DNA of 30,226 nt from a virus, in the IMG/VR virus record IMGVR_UViG_3300025369_000046, positions 1 to 30,226 of that record; one strand, 5' to 3'. Below, in pieces: positions 1 to 8,065 of the stretch; the first letter of the stretch is position 1, and the number at the start of each line of letters is the position of its first letter. Under the pieces are notes generated by a model. It saw nothing but the letters and a program-made list of their open reading frames with translations, made no database searches and had not been told where the DNA came from. The position numbers were made by a program, and so were the translations under genes.

Positions 1-767
1 GCCGAGTAATTAGAACCAGAGCGAGCATAGAAACTAAAAGTTACGGCTTTTCCAGCAAAAGGAATTGCATTAGCGGTTTCAACATTTTGCACCAAATAAA
101 GCGCACTAGTTCCAGTTTGACCAGAGTTGCGTTGAAAACTCAAGCAATACTGAATATTTGGAAGGTTGGTTGTGTCACCTGTTGCCTGACGAGATATGGT
201 TGTAGCCTGATTTGCATTTGTTTGAGTCTGCCAACGGTCTGCCGTAAATCCTGATGTGTAAGCGGTTGAAGCGGCAAGGCTGAAGTTTGTGCTTCTTTGC
301 CAGATGTCAAACCCGCCGTTGATAACTGGATTAACAAGGCTGGCTACTGGGGTTGCCCAAGATACGCCCGTAGAGGCGGAAGAGTTTGCCACGAGTGTTG
401 TACCGTCAGCTCCGACTGGGAGGTTAGTGACTGACGAAGGGTTATTAGCAACAATTAAATCACCTTTAGAGCTTACTACAGAAGAGGCAATTGCTGTAGG
501 TATGGCAAATGAAGAAAATGTAACAATCTCTATTACATCTCCCGCAACTAGTGCATTAACAAGTACTACAGATGTGCCGTTAGAGGCTGTGTAGTCTGCA
601 GTTCTAACAAGGAGAACTCCGTTAACATAGACTTCTTCTTTACCTACTAGATATGAAATTGTTGCGCCATTTGAATCTGTGCCAGATATAGTTGTTTCTC
701 CACCTGTAGCGTTATACGTGTATCTGTTTACGGTTCCAGCGCCACCGTTTACACTTGAGATGGTCAT
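1..767 (-). CDS. Tail fibre/adhesin-like protein, 3' end cut by window edge
   Basis: An open frame of 255 codons runs off the left edge, so the C-terminus is missing. It starts at ATG 767, one base after the stop of the upstream gene, with GGAG about 10 bases upstream. The N-terminal ~90 residues are a beta-rich, Thr/Ser/Val-rich stretch typical of phage fibre attachment domains. A linker containing SKGDLIVANN and LPVGADGTTL follows; such linkers recur in phage fibres. Next comes VINGGFDIWQR, the usual opening of a jelly-roll, carbohydrate-binding-like domain found at the distal end of many phage fibres. Likely role: host surface recognition. The domain assignment is from motif memory, not a search. 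Confidence 0.75.
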   Translation of the reverse strand, partial: MTISSVNGGAGTVNRYTYNATGGETTISGTDSNGATISYLVGKEEVYVNGVLLVRTADYTASNGTSVVLVNALVAGDVIEIVTFSSFAIPTAIASSVVSSKGDLIVANNPSSVTNLPVGADGTTLVANSSASTGVSWATPVASLVNPVINGGFDIWQRSTNFSLAASTAYTSGFTADRWQTQTNANQATTISRQATGDTTNLPNIQYCLSFQRNSGQTGTSALYLVQNVETANAIPFAGKAVTFSFYARSGSNYS

Positions 768-768
768 G

Positions 769-1101
769 CTATGAAATCTCCGAACCAAAGGCGTTAAATG
801 ACAAGTTAGCTGAAGAGGCATAGACGCGAATAGTTGCGCCGTTTTCAAGAGTAAGTCCAAGAGTAAGGGCGGTTGTATCTGAAGCCGCTACTGTGGCTCC
901 ATAGACAATCCAGTTCTTAGCAACTGAAGATGATGTTCCACTTGGCCATACAGCGATGCGGTATGTGGCAGCAGAGGCTGTTTGATTGCAAATGGTGATA
1001 GTTGAGACCACAGCCGCAGCAGTGCCGCTAGGGGTGTATAGAGTTGTCTCTGTTGTTGCTGCTGGGTTAGATTGACCCAACACCTTGTATGCAGTAGCTA
1101 T
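769..1101 (-). CDS. Small virion-associated protein, apparent AUA start
   Basis: A beta-rich protein of about 110 residues. The nearest conventional start is GTG at 1083, but no ribosome binding site stands near it. An ideal AAGGAG (1110-1115) lies 8 bases before an in-frame ATA at 1099-1101, and reading from there gives an N-terminus ATAYKVLGQSNP after the initiator. As recalled, small phage proteins beginning M-A-x-x-YKVLGQSNPAA and continuing TTLYT occur next to tail fibres, so the longer form is preferred. The rest (ICNQ, YRIAVWPSG, LENGATIRVYAS) resembles a small jelly-roll or decoration protein. It precedes the partial fibre gene with a one-base gap. Function unknown; probable virion or fibre accessory protein. 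Confidence 0.65.
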   Translation of the reverse strand: MATAYKVLGQSNPAATTETTLYTPSGTAAAVVSTITICNQTASAATYRIAVWPSGTSSSVAKNWIVYGATVAASDTTALTLGLTLENGATIRVYASSANLSFNAFGSEIS

Positions 1102-1153
1102 TTTGGGTTCTCCTTAAATACGCGTGGTTTAATTATCGCTATAAGGGGGGCGT

Positions 1154-1182
1154 TTGTAAGGGTAAAACCCCTCTGTGATAAA
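1154..1182 (+). promoter_or_regulatory. Candidate promoter for the plus-strand glycan cassette
   Basis: TTGTAA (1154-1159) and GATAAA (1177-1182) are separated by 17 bases, each matching 4 of 6 sigma-70-type consensus bases. The predicted start of transcription, 7 or so bases downstream, coincides with the GTG at 1191. The spacer holds a small inverted repeat, GGG-TAAAA-CCC, that could bind a regulator. It is the only evident promoter in the gap between the divergent gene sets. Confidence 0.4.
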
Positions 1183-1190
1183 CTCTCTCA

Positions 1191-2189
1191 GTGAACCTAG
1201 TTGAGCGCGCCGTCTCCAATGGTGGAAAATTAGCGCCCCTAGCAATACCTCAAGGGCTCACCTCAGGAACAGGGTTAATGAACCCCTCTGTCTTTATAGA
1301 TGATGATGGGGACATATTAGTTAATCTGCGCCATGTAAATTACACGCTATATCACTCTGAAAATCAGCAGAAATTTCCAAGTCGTTGGGGTCCACTTTCT
1401 TATCTACATCCAGAGAAAGACCAGCGCTTAATTACTGAAAATTATCTATGCCGTCTTAATACAGATTTAGAGATTACCGACTATGCAAGAGTAGAGATGC
1501 TTGACCTTCACACACCTATATGGGAGTTTGTAGGTCTAGAAGATGCTCGTCTTGTTCAATGGGAAGGTCAGTATTATCTAATTGGTGTTAGGCGCGATAC
1601 CACTACAAATGGTGTTGGGCGCATGGAGTACACACGCATTGAAATTAATAAAGATGAGTGGTCTATTAAAGAAACTAATCGTGTACGCATACCTGCGCCA
1701 AATGATAACTCTTCATATTGTGAGAAGAACTGGTACCCAGTATTAGATATGCCATACCATTTTATTAAGTGGACTATGCCTACAGAGTTAGTTAAGGCAG
1801 ACCCTAATGAGCCAAAAATAGAACAGATATTTGTTAAAGAAACTCCACCAGCTCCAGCAGACCAACGCGGTGGCTCTCAAGTAGTTAGATGGGGCAGTAT
1901 GTATATTGCCATCACTCACGAGGTTAATCTATTTAAGAACTACCTTCAACAGAAAGATGGCATATACCGTCACCGACTTGTATTGTGGGATGAGCAATTT
2001 AACTTTGTAGGTCTATCCAAGGAGTTTGCATTTCTAGATGGGCGCATTGAATTTGCGGTAGGTGCTGCTGTGTTTGAAGGTGACTTGCTTATCTCTTGGG
2101 GGTTTCAAGATAACGCAGCCTTTGTTCTACGTACCCCAAAGATAGTGGTAGAAGAGTTAATTAAAGAGGCGCTTGCATATGAAAATTAA
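1191..2189 (+). CDS. GH130-like five-bladed beta-propeller glycosidase/phosphorylase-like protein
   Basis: A 332-residue protein whose motifs resemble the beta-propeller glycan enzymes of the GH130 (mannoside phosphorylase) type. These are MNPSVF (30-35), VNLRHVNY (44-51), GLEDARLV (115-122), YLIGVRRD (129-136), RGGSQVV (226-232), the ITHEV strand (241-245) and GAAVFEGDLLISWG (291-304). GLEDAR corresponds to the catalytic-acid neighbourhood (E-D-x-R) of GH130; activity here is inferred. The start is GTG 1191; no Shine-Dalgarno sequence is visible, consistent with a leaderless mRNA. It overlaps the next gene by 11 bases. With the TPR and methyltransferase genes it forms a plus-strand cassette amid minus-strand fibre genes, suggesting modification or recognition of virion or host surface glycans. 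Confidence 0.6.
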   Translation: MNLVERAVSNGGKLAPLAIPQGLTSGTGLMNPSVFIDDDGDILVNLRHVNYTLYHSENQQKFPSRWGPLSYLHPEKDQRLITENYLCRLNTDLEITDYARVEMLDLHTPIWEFVGLEDARLVQWEGQYYLIGVRRDTTTNGVGRMEYTRIEINKDEWSIKETNRVRIPAPNDNSSYCEKNWYPVLDMPYHFIKWTMPTELVKADPNEPKIEQIFVKETPPAPADQRGGSQVVRWGSMYIAITHEVNLFKNYLQQKDGIYRHRLVLWDEQFNFVGLSKEFAFLDGRIEFAVGAAVFEGDLLISWGFQDNAAFVLRTPKIVVEELIKEALAYEN

Positions 2190-2745
2190 TGAGATTATTG
2201 AGCGCCTATCTAAAGACCCATTTAATCCAGAGCTTAACTTTGAGGCAGCTTTAGAGTATGAGAGCACTGGTCAGTCTGCTTCCGCAGTTTCTTTCTATTT
2301 AAGGGCTGCTGAGTATGGTTACGATACCCATCAAACTATTGCTTATACCTCGCTACTTAAAGTGGCTAACTGCTTTGAAAACCAAAACGACAGAAAGCAC
2401 ACAGTAAGTAACTGCATACTTCAAGCTATTGCCTACCTACCAGAACGCCAAGAGGGTTACTTTCTATTATCTAGATTTCACGAGCGCAACGGTGATTGGC
2501 AGGAGTGCTATACCTTTGCTCAGGTAGGATTATCAAAGAGGGCCTCTATACCCGCACATTTGCCAGCGGATGTTCAGTACCCAGGTAGATTTGGACTTTT
2601 ATATGAAAAAGCAATTAGTGGTTGGTGGTTAGGCCGCGCTAAAGAGTCTGAGGACTTATTTAAAGACCTACTATGCCAAGTAATATCTGACGAGTACAGA
2701 TTATCTATTGAAGACAACTTAAGGAGAATAGGTGCTCCTATTTGA
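2179..2745 (+). CDS. TPR-like helical repeat protein
   Basis: About 188 residues, helix-rich, with repeated small/aromatic spacing typical of tetratricopeptide repeats: FEAALEYESTG, AVSFYLRAAEYGYD, ILQAIAYLPERQEGYFLLSRFHE and CYTFAQVGLSKR. An upstream TTG at 2173 is in frame, but ATG 2179 is preferred because AGAGG lies about 10 bases before it. It overlaps the propeller gene by 11 bases and the methyltransferase gene by 14, implying coupled translation. TPR proteins commonly accompany glycosyltransferases and FkbM methyltransferases as scaffolds or substrate-binding modules; that role is inferred from context. No catalytic motif is visible. Confidence 0.6.
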   Translation: MKINEIIERLSKDPFNPELNFEAALEYESTGQSASAVSFYLRAAEYGYDTHQTIAYTSLLKVANCFENQNDRKHTVSNCILQAIAYLPERQEGYFLLSRFHERNGDWQECYTFAQVGLSKRASIPAHLPADVQYPGRFGLLYEKAISGWWLGRAKESEDLFKDLLCQVISDEYRLSIEDNLRRIGAPI

Positions 2746-3403
2746 TATTGGTGCTAATCGTGGCGATGCAACATTAATTGGTTTACAAAAGGGATATAAA
2801 GTAATTGCTCTTGAACCAGCGCCTAAAATCTATAAAGAGCTTGTATCTAACTTTATATATAATCCAAATGTAGTCCCACTTAAGCTAGCAGTCTCCAACA
2901 CAAACAATGAGCGTGTTGAGTTTTATGAGGCTGATGAAGATGGGTTATCTACCCTTAATAAAGAGTGGTTGACCTCAGAGGCCATGCCTTACGCTAATAA
3001 GCCCTTTAGAACCGTTACTGCCACCACTATCACCCTTGACAGACTTGTGGGGCTCTACGGGCAACCTGAGCTCATTAAGATAGATGTAGAGGGTGCTGAA
3101 TGGAATGTGTTTAAGGGTATGACCAAGAAGTATGGAACTATAGCCTTTGAATGGACTGAGGTGACTTTAGATGAGCATGCCAAGCAGTTAGAGTATTTGC
3201 AAAACTTCGGCTATGAAGAGTTCTCTATTAGGTTTATAGAAGAGCACTTAAAGGAACCTGCGTCAGATGATTGGCTTCCATTAGACTTTGCCCACATACT
3301 TAAAGACCACGTAGATGCCCGTAAAGATAAATGGGAATCAGGTGGGTGGCAAGAGGCAAATCTAAGGCCTACAGGTGATGTAGGAATGCTTTGGGTTAGA
3401 TAA
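2732..3403 (+). CDS. FkbM-family SAM-dependent methyltransferase
   Basis: 223 residues. FDIGANRGD (4-12) is the glycine-rich SAM-binding loop, E28 in ALEPAP is the acidic residue that contacts the ribose, and IKIDVEGAEWNVFKGM (115-130) is the diagnostic FkbM motif. FkbM enzymes are O-methyltransferases, often acting on sugars or peptide-linked glycans. The start is GTG 2732 with AAGGAG five bases upstream, inside the end of the TPR gene. The stop at 3401-3403 abuts the stop of the converging minus-strand gene at 3404, with no intergenic base and no visible terminator. The probable role is methylation of a glycan made or processed with the upstream genes; the target is unknown. Confidence 0.85.
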   Translation: MLLFDIGANRGDATLIGLQKGYKVIALEPAPKIYKELVSNFIYNPNVVPLKLAVSNTNNERVEFYEADEDGLSTLNKEWLTSEAMPYANKPFRTVTATTITLDRLVGLYGQPELIKIDVEGAEWNVFKGMTKKYGTIAFEWTEVTLDEHAKQLEYLQNFGYEEFSIRFIEEHLKEPASDDWLPLDFAHILKDHVDARKDKWESGGWQEANLRPTGDVGMLWVR

Positions 3404-3694
3404 TTACATTCCGCCTAATAGAAAGCCAGTAGTGGTTGAGTCCACAGCAGCTGTACCAGAACCTGTTGCGCTTGCATAAGCAAGACTGTTCCAACTAGTA
3501 ACTCCGTCACCAAACTTAAAGAAACGAGTATCTGTTTCAATACCAATTTGGCCAGCAGCTAGGACTGGGTTTCCCAAAGTCCATAAAACAGCAGGGTTTC
3601 TCTGCTGTTGCATAGTCGCATTAAGCGTTCCTAGTACGTTAAGTGACGATACTTCTAGCGGCTCCGTATAGTTAAAGGTGTCTCTGTTTAGCAT
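3404..3694 (-). CDS. Small tail protein with Mtd-N/hyaluronidase-type motif
   Basis: 96 residues. The centre reads AGQIGIETDTRFFKFGDG followed by VTSWNSLAYA. This is the well-known phage motif 'GEIGxETDTxxFKxGDGxTxWxxLxY' found at the start of major tropism determinant-like fibres and other tail proteins. It starts at ATG 3694 with AGGAGG 3 bases upstream. It lies in the same reading frame as the three upstream structural genes, four sense codons after the stop at 3707. Likely a fibre or baseplate-associated small structural protein. A trailing Ser/Thr/Gly-rich segment ends the protein. Confidence 0.7.
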   Translation of the reverse strand: MLNRDTFNYTEPLEVSSLNVLGTLNATMQQQRNPAVLWTLGNPVLAAGQIGIETDTRFFKFGDGVTSWNSLAYASATGSGTAAVDSTTTGFLLGGM

Positions 3695-3706
3695 GACCCT
3701 CCTTAA

Positions 3707-6700
3707 TTATGCTTGAGCTTCAGTCCAGGAAATACGTCCAAGTACAGATGCTGTACTTGTGCTTACGTTGGTTACAACGATTGTAAGAGTATCTGGTCCA
3801 TCTGGATAAACACCTGTATTTGATACAGCGGTACCTCCGCCAAGTACGGCGTTACCCAAGTCGCGAACCTGAGAGATATCTGAAGTACCTGTTGAAGATA
3901 CAAAGAACCCACCTGTTACTTCACCGCCCTGTACTGAGTAGCTGTTACCAGCGTAGTCAGCAATCTGAGCAAGGGATGAGTTAGGGGTGTTAGCAGCGTT
4001 TCTTACAGAGTTTGTCCAAGAAGTTGAACCTGGCGCCAAGAATACAAGCGGTACAGAAGATAGCGTTAGAGAGTTGCTTACAGTAATAGATGATTGAGAA
4101 GCAACTGCAGTTACTGTAGTACCTGCTGTAACACCAGCTCCTTGAACCGACATACCAACAGCCACAGTTCCAGTGTTACCTGTAAGGGTTACTGTTGTAG
4201 AAGCAGAAGCCGAACCTGTTGCAGTAGCGTTGTTTCCTACATAGTTGTAAGGTGTACCGTTCAAGTAAGCCTGTACTAGCACGTTACCTGTAGTTGTATT
4301 CAATAGTGAGATATCAAGGGCTTTAGTCTGAAGCTGCATCTTGTTTAGAAGTTCACGCAAACCAAAGGCTGCTGAGAAACCGTTATCTACAGAAGGGGCG
4401 ATACGAATTGAGAATAGCGCCTTAGATGTAGCACCGCTAAATGAGTAGTTACCAGTAAGAGTAGCCGTTGTAGCTTGAGACAAGGTTACAGTCGTTCCAG
4501 ATATTGCTACTACATAAGTTCCGTTTGGAATACCTGTTCCTGTTACTTGTTGTCCAGGAACAATACCTGTTGCAGCACCAGCAGTTGCTACTACAGAACC
4601 AGTTGTTGCCTGTACTAGAGTAGTTGATACCGCTGTGGTTCCACCAAGTGATGTAGGTGTTGTCTGACCATACGTAAACAAAAGGGACTTGTCATCATCA
4701 AAACGGCCATCCATGATGACCGAAGTTCCCCAGTGTGAGATAGATGGGCCAAATGTTGGGAAGGCCTGCTCTACTGCAGTTGGGTTAGTTGATGAGTATG
4801 TAAACGCTTGACCAGCAGTAACCGCAGTACCTGAAGTTGTTCCTAGGGTACCTGTTGTATAACCCATTGCTGGGAACCAGATTGTTGGGTTAGCCACTGT
4901 TGGTGAGCTTGAAAGTATAAGTGTTGTTGTTCCAGAGATGAACTCAATCTTTGTTCCATCTGCAAGATATGGGCTAATTGCGCGCATACCAACTTGTAAA
5001 CCTGCTGTAGAGCCTACAGTGGCTACGTTAGAACCTACAGCCATTGTGGTTGTAACAGCAGAGGCACCAGCTTGACCACGAGTAACACCCGTAAGAGTGT
5101 TAGAGGTAAGACCTGTGTAGTTAATGTACTCCCATGTATTAGATGAACCAGTTCCACGAATAACTGCGGTTCCTGGATATGACTGGAATGTAATTGTTGC
5201 AGAAACGGCTCCACCATTGTTTACAGATAGTGTAACTGTAAGTGTAGATGCGTTAACCGCTGTTACTACTGCTCCTGCACCAAGGTTAGTACCTGTTGCA
5301 AACATTCCTGAAACAATTCCAGTTGTTGAAGTTACTACAAGAGTGTTTGCTCCGCTTGAACCTGTTGCGCTTGTGCTAACAGATGTTGGTGCGTAGAAAC
5401 CAGTTGTATTGGCTACGTTAATAGTTGTATCAGATGCGCCTACAGAGGCTGTTAACTGAGTTGATGCTGGCTGTGTAACAGATTCATAGCGGCCAGATAG
5501 GTTACCTGAGCGCATATATGCTGTAGCGTTCTGGTTATTGTTAGCTTGCTTGTGGACATATACAATGTTTCCCTTAGGTCCACGGAAGCCCCAACGAACT
5601 GCTCCAGCGCCATACCATGAGTAATCCATGTAGAACATCTGCATCTTTGTAAGGTCAATGTTGTAACCAGAAGGGCCTGTTCCATCGACTCGGTCAATGT
5701 TCCAAGCAGATTGTGGGATTTTTGTATCGATTGTCTTTGAGACAATTACGTTAGTAGCTGTTGTTCCACGGTATGAAGGTTGAATAGTAAGCGAGGTATC
5801 GCTTGCAATATCGATAACGCGGTAAGACTGACCACGAAGAACAATATAATCTCCAGGTACCAACTGCTTGCTAAATGTTGTTGGATAGTTAGTTGTTGTC
5901 TGAGAGACTGTAGATGAACCGTTTGTTACCGTTACACGGCCTGCTGTTTGGAAGATAGATGAACGGCGAACCGCATAAAGGGTAGTTCCGTCATATTCAA
6001 AGAAAACACCGTTTTGTTGGTCAAATAGACCAAGGCGGTTTGATGCACCATTCCAGTTAGATACTGAGGCATAGTAGTTACCTGATGCTGTAGTTACTGT
6101 TGGTGCGGTTGTTGGCACATAAGTAAAGGAGGTAAGACCTGTTACAGAGGCTACTGGGAATGTTCCGTTATAACCGTTTTCATTAGCGCCATAAATAGCA
6201 ATTGAGTAGCCTGGCTGTAGGCCATGAGGCTCTTTAGTCTGAACTGTTACATATGGGCTTGAGTACGAGATTGAGTCAATTCCATAGGTAGGCTTAAGAA
6301 TTGTTCCAGAAGAAATTTGAATACCCTTACCAGATTGATAACGGAAATAACGGCGTGTCTGACGCACTTGAGCAGTGTTATTTGAGGTGCCGTTAGTTGA
6401 GAAGAACACTCCACCATCAAATGCACGGTGCTTAACCTGAGCCTGTGAGCGCACAAAGATAGACGCGTTAAAGGTAATAGAAGTTGTTGTAAGAGCGGTA
6501 GTAACAGCCTGGCTTAGACCAATAGCTGTTCCCTGTACATAGGTAACAAATGTTCCTGCTGCAATACCAGCTGCTGTTACTGTCATACCAGGAACAATGC
6601 TGGTAGCAGAGGCTACTGTAACAAAGGTACTTCCAACCGCGCCTGTAGCAGTAGTTGCTGTAGGGCTTACTGCTGGTGTGGCAGAAGGTGCAGTTCCTGT

Positions 6701-8062
6701 GTAGTAAGAAAATACCAATGGTGATGTAACAGTTGCTACATATGCGTTACCATTTGGGGCAGTTCCTGAGGCTACTGTTGAACCAATAACAGCTATTTCA
6801 TTACCAATATGTAAACCGTGTGGTTGGGTTGAAGGCATTGTTACTGTAACCATATTTGAAGAATAGGCAAAAGACGCAGGTGTTAAAGCAGCGTCTTTAT
6901 AAACCGTTCCAAGAGCTACTAGAGTTTTGTTAGTATCAAAAATTGTTGTAGATGCCCAACCTGTTGGCGTAGAGCCTTTTGCTGAAAAGGTAAATGAGGA
7001 TTCACTTGGTCGAGTTTCAATTGTATAGTTACCTGGAACTGATGGTGAGAAAGTATCAGCAATGTAGATTGGCACACCGATTGCAGGGGCAACACCAGCT
7101 GTTACTGTTCCAGAACCAGATGATGCTGTATTTGCTGTAGTTGAGTTAGCAATAGTAAATGTAGTTGTTGTTGGGGTTGCAAGAATAATTGCAGGCTGTC
7201 CAGAAGTTGTATTGTAGTTAGTTGTAAAACCAGTAATTGTTACAAGTTGTCCAACTGTAAAGTTATGGGCTGCAGAAGTTGTATAGGTAGCAAGAGTTCC
7301 GTTACCAATTGCACTTGATGCAGTTGCTGTGGTGGTTGTAAGAGAAACAGTAATTGTCTTAGTTCCAGCAGCACCAGTTTGAATATCAGATACTGCTAGG
7401 GCGTTAAAGTTGAAGTTATATGCAAATGGGCGGTTATTAATAAGACTTAGATTTTCCCACTTAGATACTTGTGGTCCATATTCAAAGTCTGTGTCAATAA
7501 GCGCCTGTGGGCTAGATGTACGGAACTTACCTACTGGGTCAGTTAGCTCTTCTGATGGTTCAAACTTTTCAGCAAATTGGTCGATAGTAATCTGCAACTT
7601 ATCCGTTGCAGCCATGACTCCTGCAGTATTGTAGTTAAGAACAAGTGTTGTGTTTTCTGAAACAGACGCTAATCCACCTGATACCCATGTGCCAGTAACT
7701 GTGCTTGCTACTGTAAATGTGGTTGAGTTTGCAGATGTAATTGTTGCTGAAATGTTAAATGCTGTTGGAGTAGCACCTGTAATGGTTACAAATTGACCAG
7801 GAGAGAAAGTATTAGCTGCTGTGAATGTAACAGCAGAACCTGTTGTAGCAATAGCTGTGATTGGAGCTGTAAGGGCGTTTTCACCATACGCTGCATAAGA
7901 AGTTGCTAGAAGAGAAGCATCAGAAAAGTTATAGATAACCTTATTCTTGGTAACGTTGGTAATAAGTACCAAGCGCTCTTGTGGGATGATGCGGGGAATG
8001 ACAATAGTTTTTGAGGCTGGGGTAAAGACATATCCTGTCTCTAATAGAATCTTTCTTGCCAT
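3707..8062 (-). CDS. Giant beta-repeat virion structural protein (1451 aa)
   Basis: A 1451-residue protein dominated by Thr, Ser, Val, Ala and Gly, with no transmembrane stretch. At least five degenerate copies of one module centre on 'GMxVxGxGIxAGTxVTAV': GMTVTAAGIAAGTFVT (~6540-6600), GMFATGTNLGAGAVVTAV (~5255-5330), GMRAISPYLADGTKIEFI (~4940-5010), GQQVTGTGIPNGTYVVAI (~4500-4560) and GMSVQGAGVTAGTTVTAV (~4095-4160). A second module, 'G-x-x-VTITG...YNGT...TxFTV', recurs toward the N-terminal half. A non-repetitive middle (~5450-6450) with tracts such as RRYFRYQSGKG and RWGFRGPKGN is the most globular part. Start ATG 8062 follows the collagen gene stop by one codon, with AGGAG inside that gene's end. 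Likely a tail fibre or tail-sheath-less tail component; the exact role is unknown. Confidence 0.7.
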   Translation of the reverse strand: MARKILLETGYVFTPASKTIVIPRIIPQERLVLITNVTKNKVIYNFSDASLLATSYAAYGENALTAPITAIATTGSAVTFTAANTFSPGQFVTITGATPTAFNISATITSANSTTFTVASTVTGTWVSGGLASVSENTTLVLNYNTAGVMAATDKLQITIDQFAEKFEPSEELTDPVGKFRTSSPQALIDTDFEYGPQVSKWENLSLINNRPFAYNFNFNALAVSDIQTGAAGTKTITVSLTTTTATASSAIGNGTLATYTTSAAHNFTVGQLVTITGFTTNYNTTSGQPAIILATPTTTTFTIANSTTANTASSGSGTVTAGVAPAIGVPIYIADTFSPSVPGNYTIETRPSESSFTFSAKGSTPTGWASTTIFDTNKTLVALGTVYKDAALTPASFAYSSNMVTVTMPSTQPHGLHIGNEIAVIGSTVASGTAPNGNAYVATVTSPLVFSYYTGTAPSATPAVSPTATTATGAVGSTFVTVASATSIVPGMTVTAAGIAAGTFVTYVQGTAIGLSQAVTTALTTTSITFNASIFVRSQAQVKHRAFDGGVFFSTNGTSNNTAQVRQTRRYFRYQSGKGIQISSGTILKPTYGIDSISYSSPYVTVQTKEPHGLQPGYSIAIYGANENGYNGTFPVASVTGLTSFTYVPTTAPTVTTASGNYYASVSNWNGASNRLGLFDQQNGVFFEYDGTTLYAVRRSSIFQTAGRVTVTNGSSTVSQTTTNYPTTFSKQLVPGDYIVLRGQSYRVIDIASDTSLTIQPSYRGTTATNVIVSKTIDTKIPQSAWNIDRVDGTGPSGYNIDLTKMQMFYMDYSWYGAGAVRWGFRGPKGNIVYVHKQANNNQNATAYMRSGNLSGRYESVTQPASTQLTASVGASDTTINVANTTGFYAPTSVSTSATGSSGANTLVVTSTTGIVSGMFATGTNLGAGAVVTAVNASTLTVTLSVNNGGAVSATITFQSYPGTAVIRGTGSSNTWEYINYTGLTSNTLTGVTRGQAGASAVTTTMAVGSNVATVGSTAGLQVGMRAISPYLADGTKIEFISGTTTLILSSSPTVANPTIWFPAMGYTTGTLGTTSGTAVTAGQAFTYSSTNPTAVEQAFPTFGPSISHWGTSVIMDGRFDDDKSLLFTYGQTTPTSLGGTTAVSTTLVQATTGSVVATAGAATGIVPGQQVTGTGIPNGTYVVAISGTTVTLSQATTATLTGNYSFSGATSKALFSIRIAPSVDNGFSAAFGLRELLNKMQLQTKALDISLLNTTTGNVLVQAYLNGTPYNYVGNNATATGSASASTTVTLTGNTGTVAVGMSVQGAGVTAGTTVTAVASQSSITVSNSLTLSSVPLVFLAPGSTSWTNSVRNAANTPNSSLAQIADYAGNSYSVQGGEVTGGFFVSSTGTSDISQVRDLGNAVLGGGTAVSNTGVYPDGPDTLTIVVTNVSTSTASVLGRISWTEAQA

Positions 8063-8065
8063 GCT

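Noticed and set aside
5124-5396. Plus-strand 90-codon frame within the giant structural gene
   Set aside because: The minus-strand frame is intact for 1451 codons with clear repeats; this is its antisense shadow.
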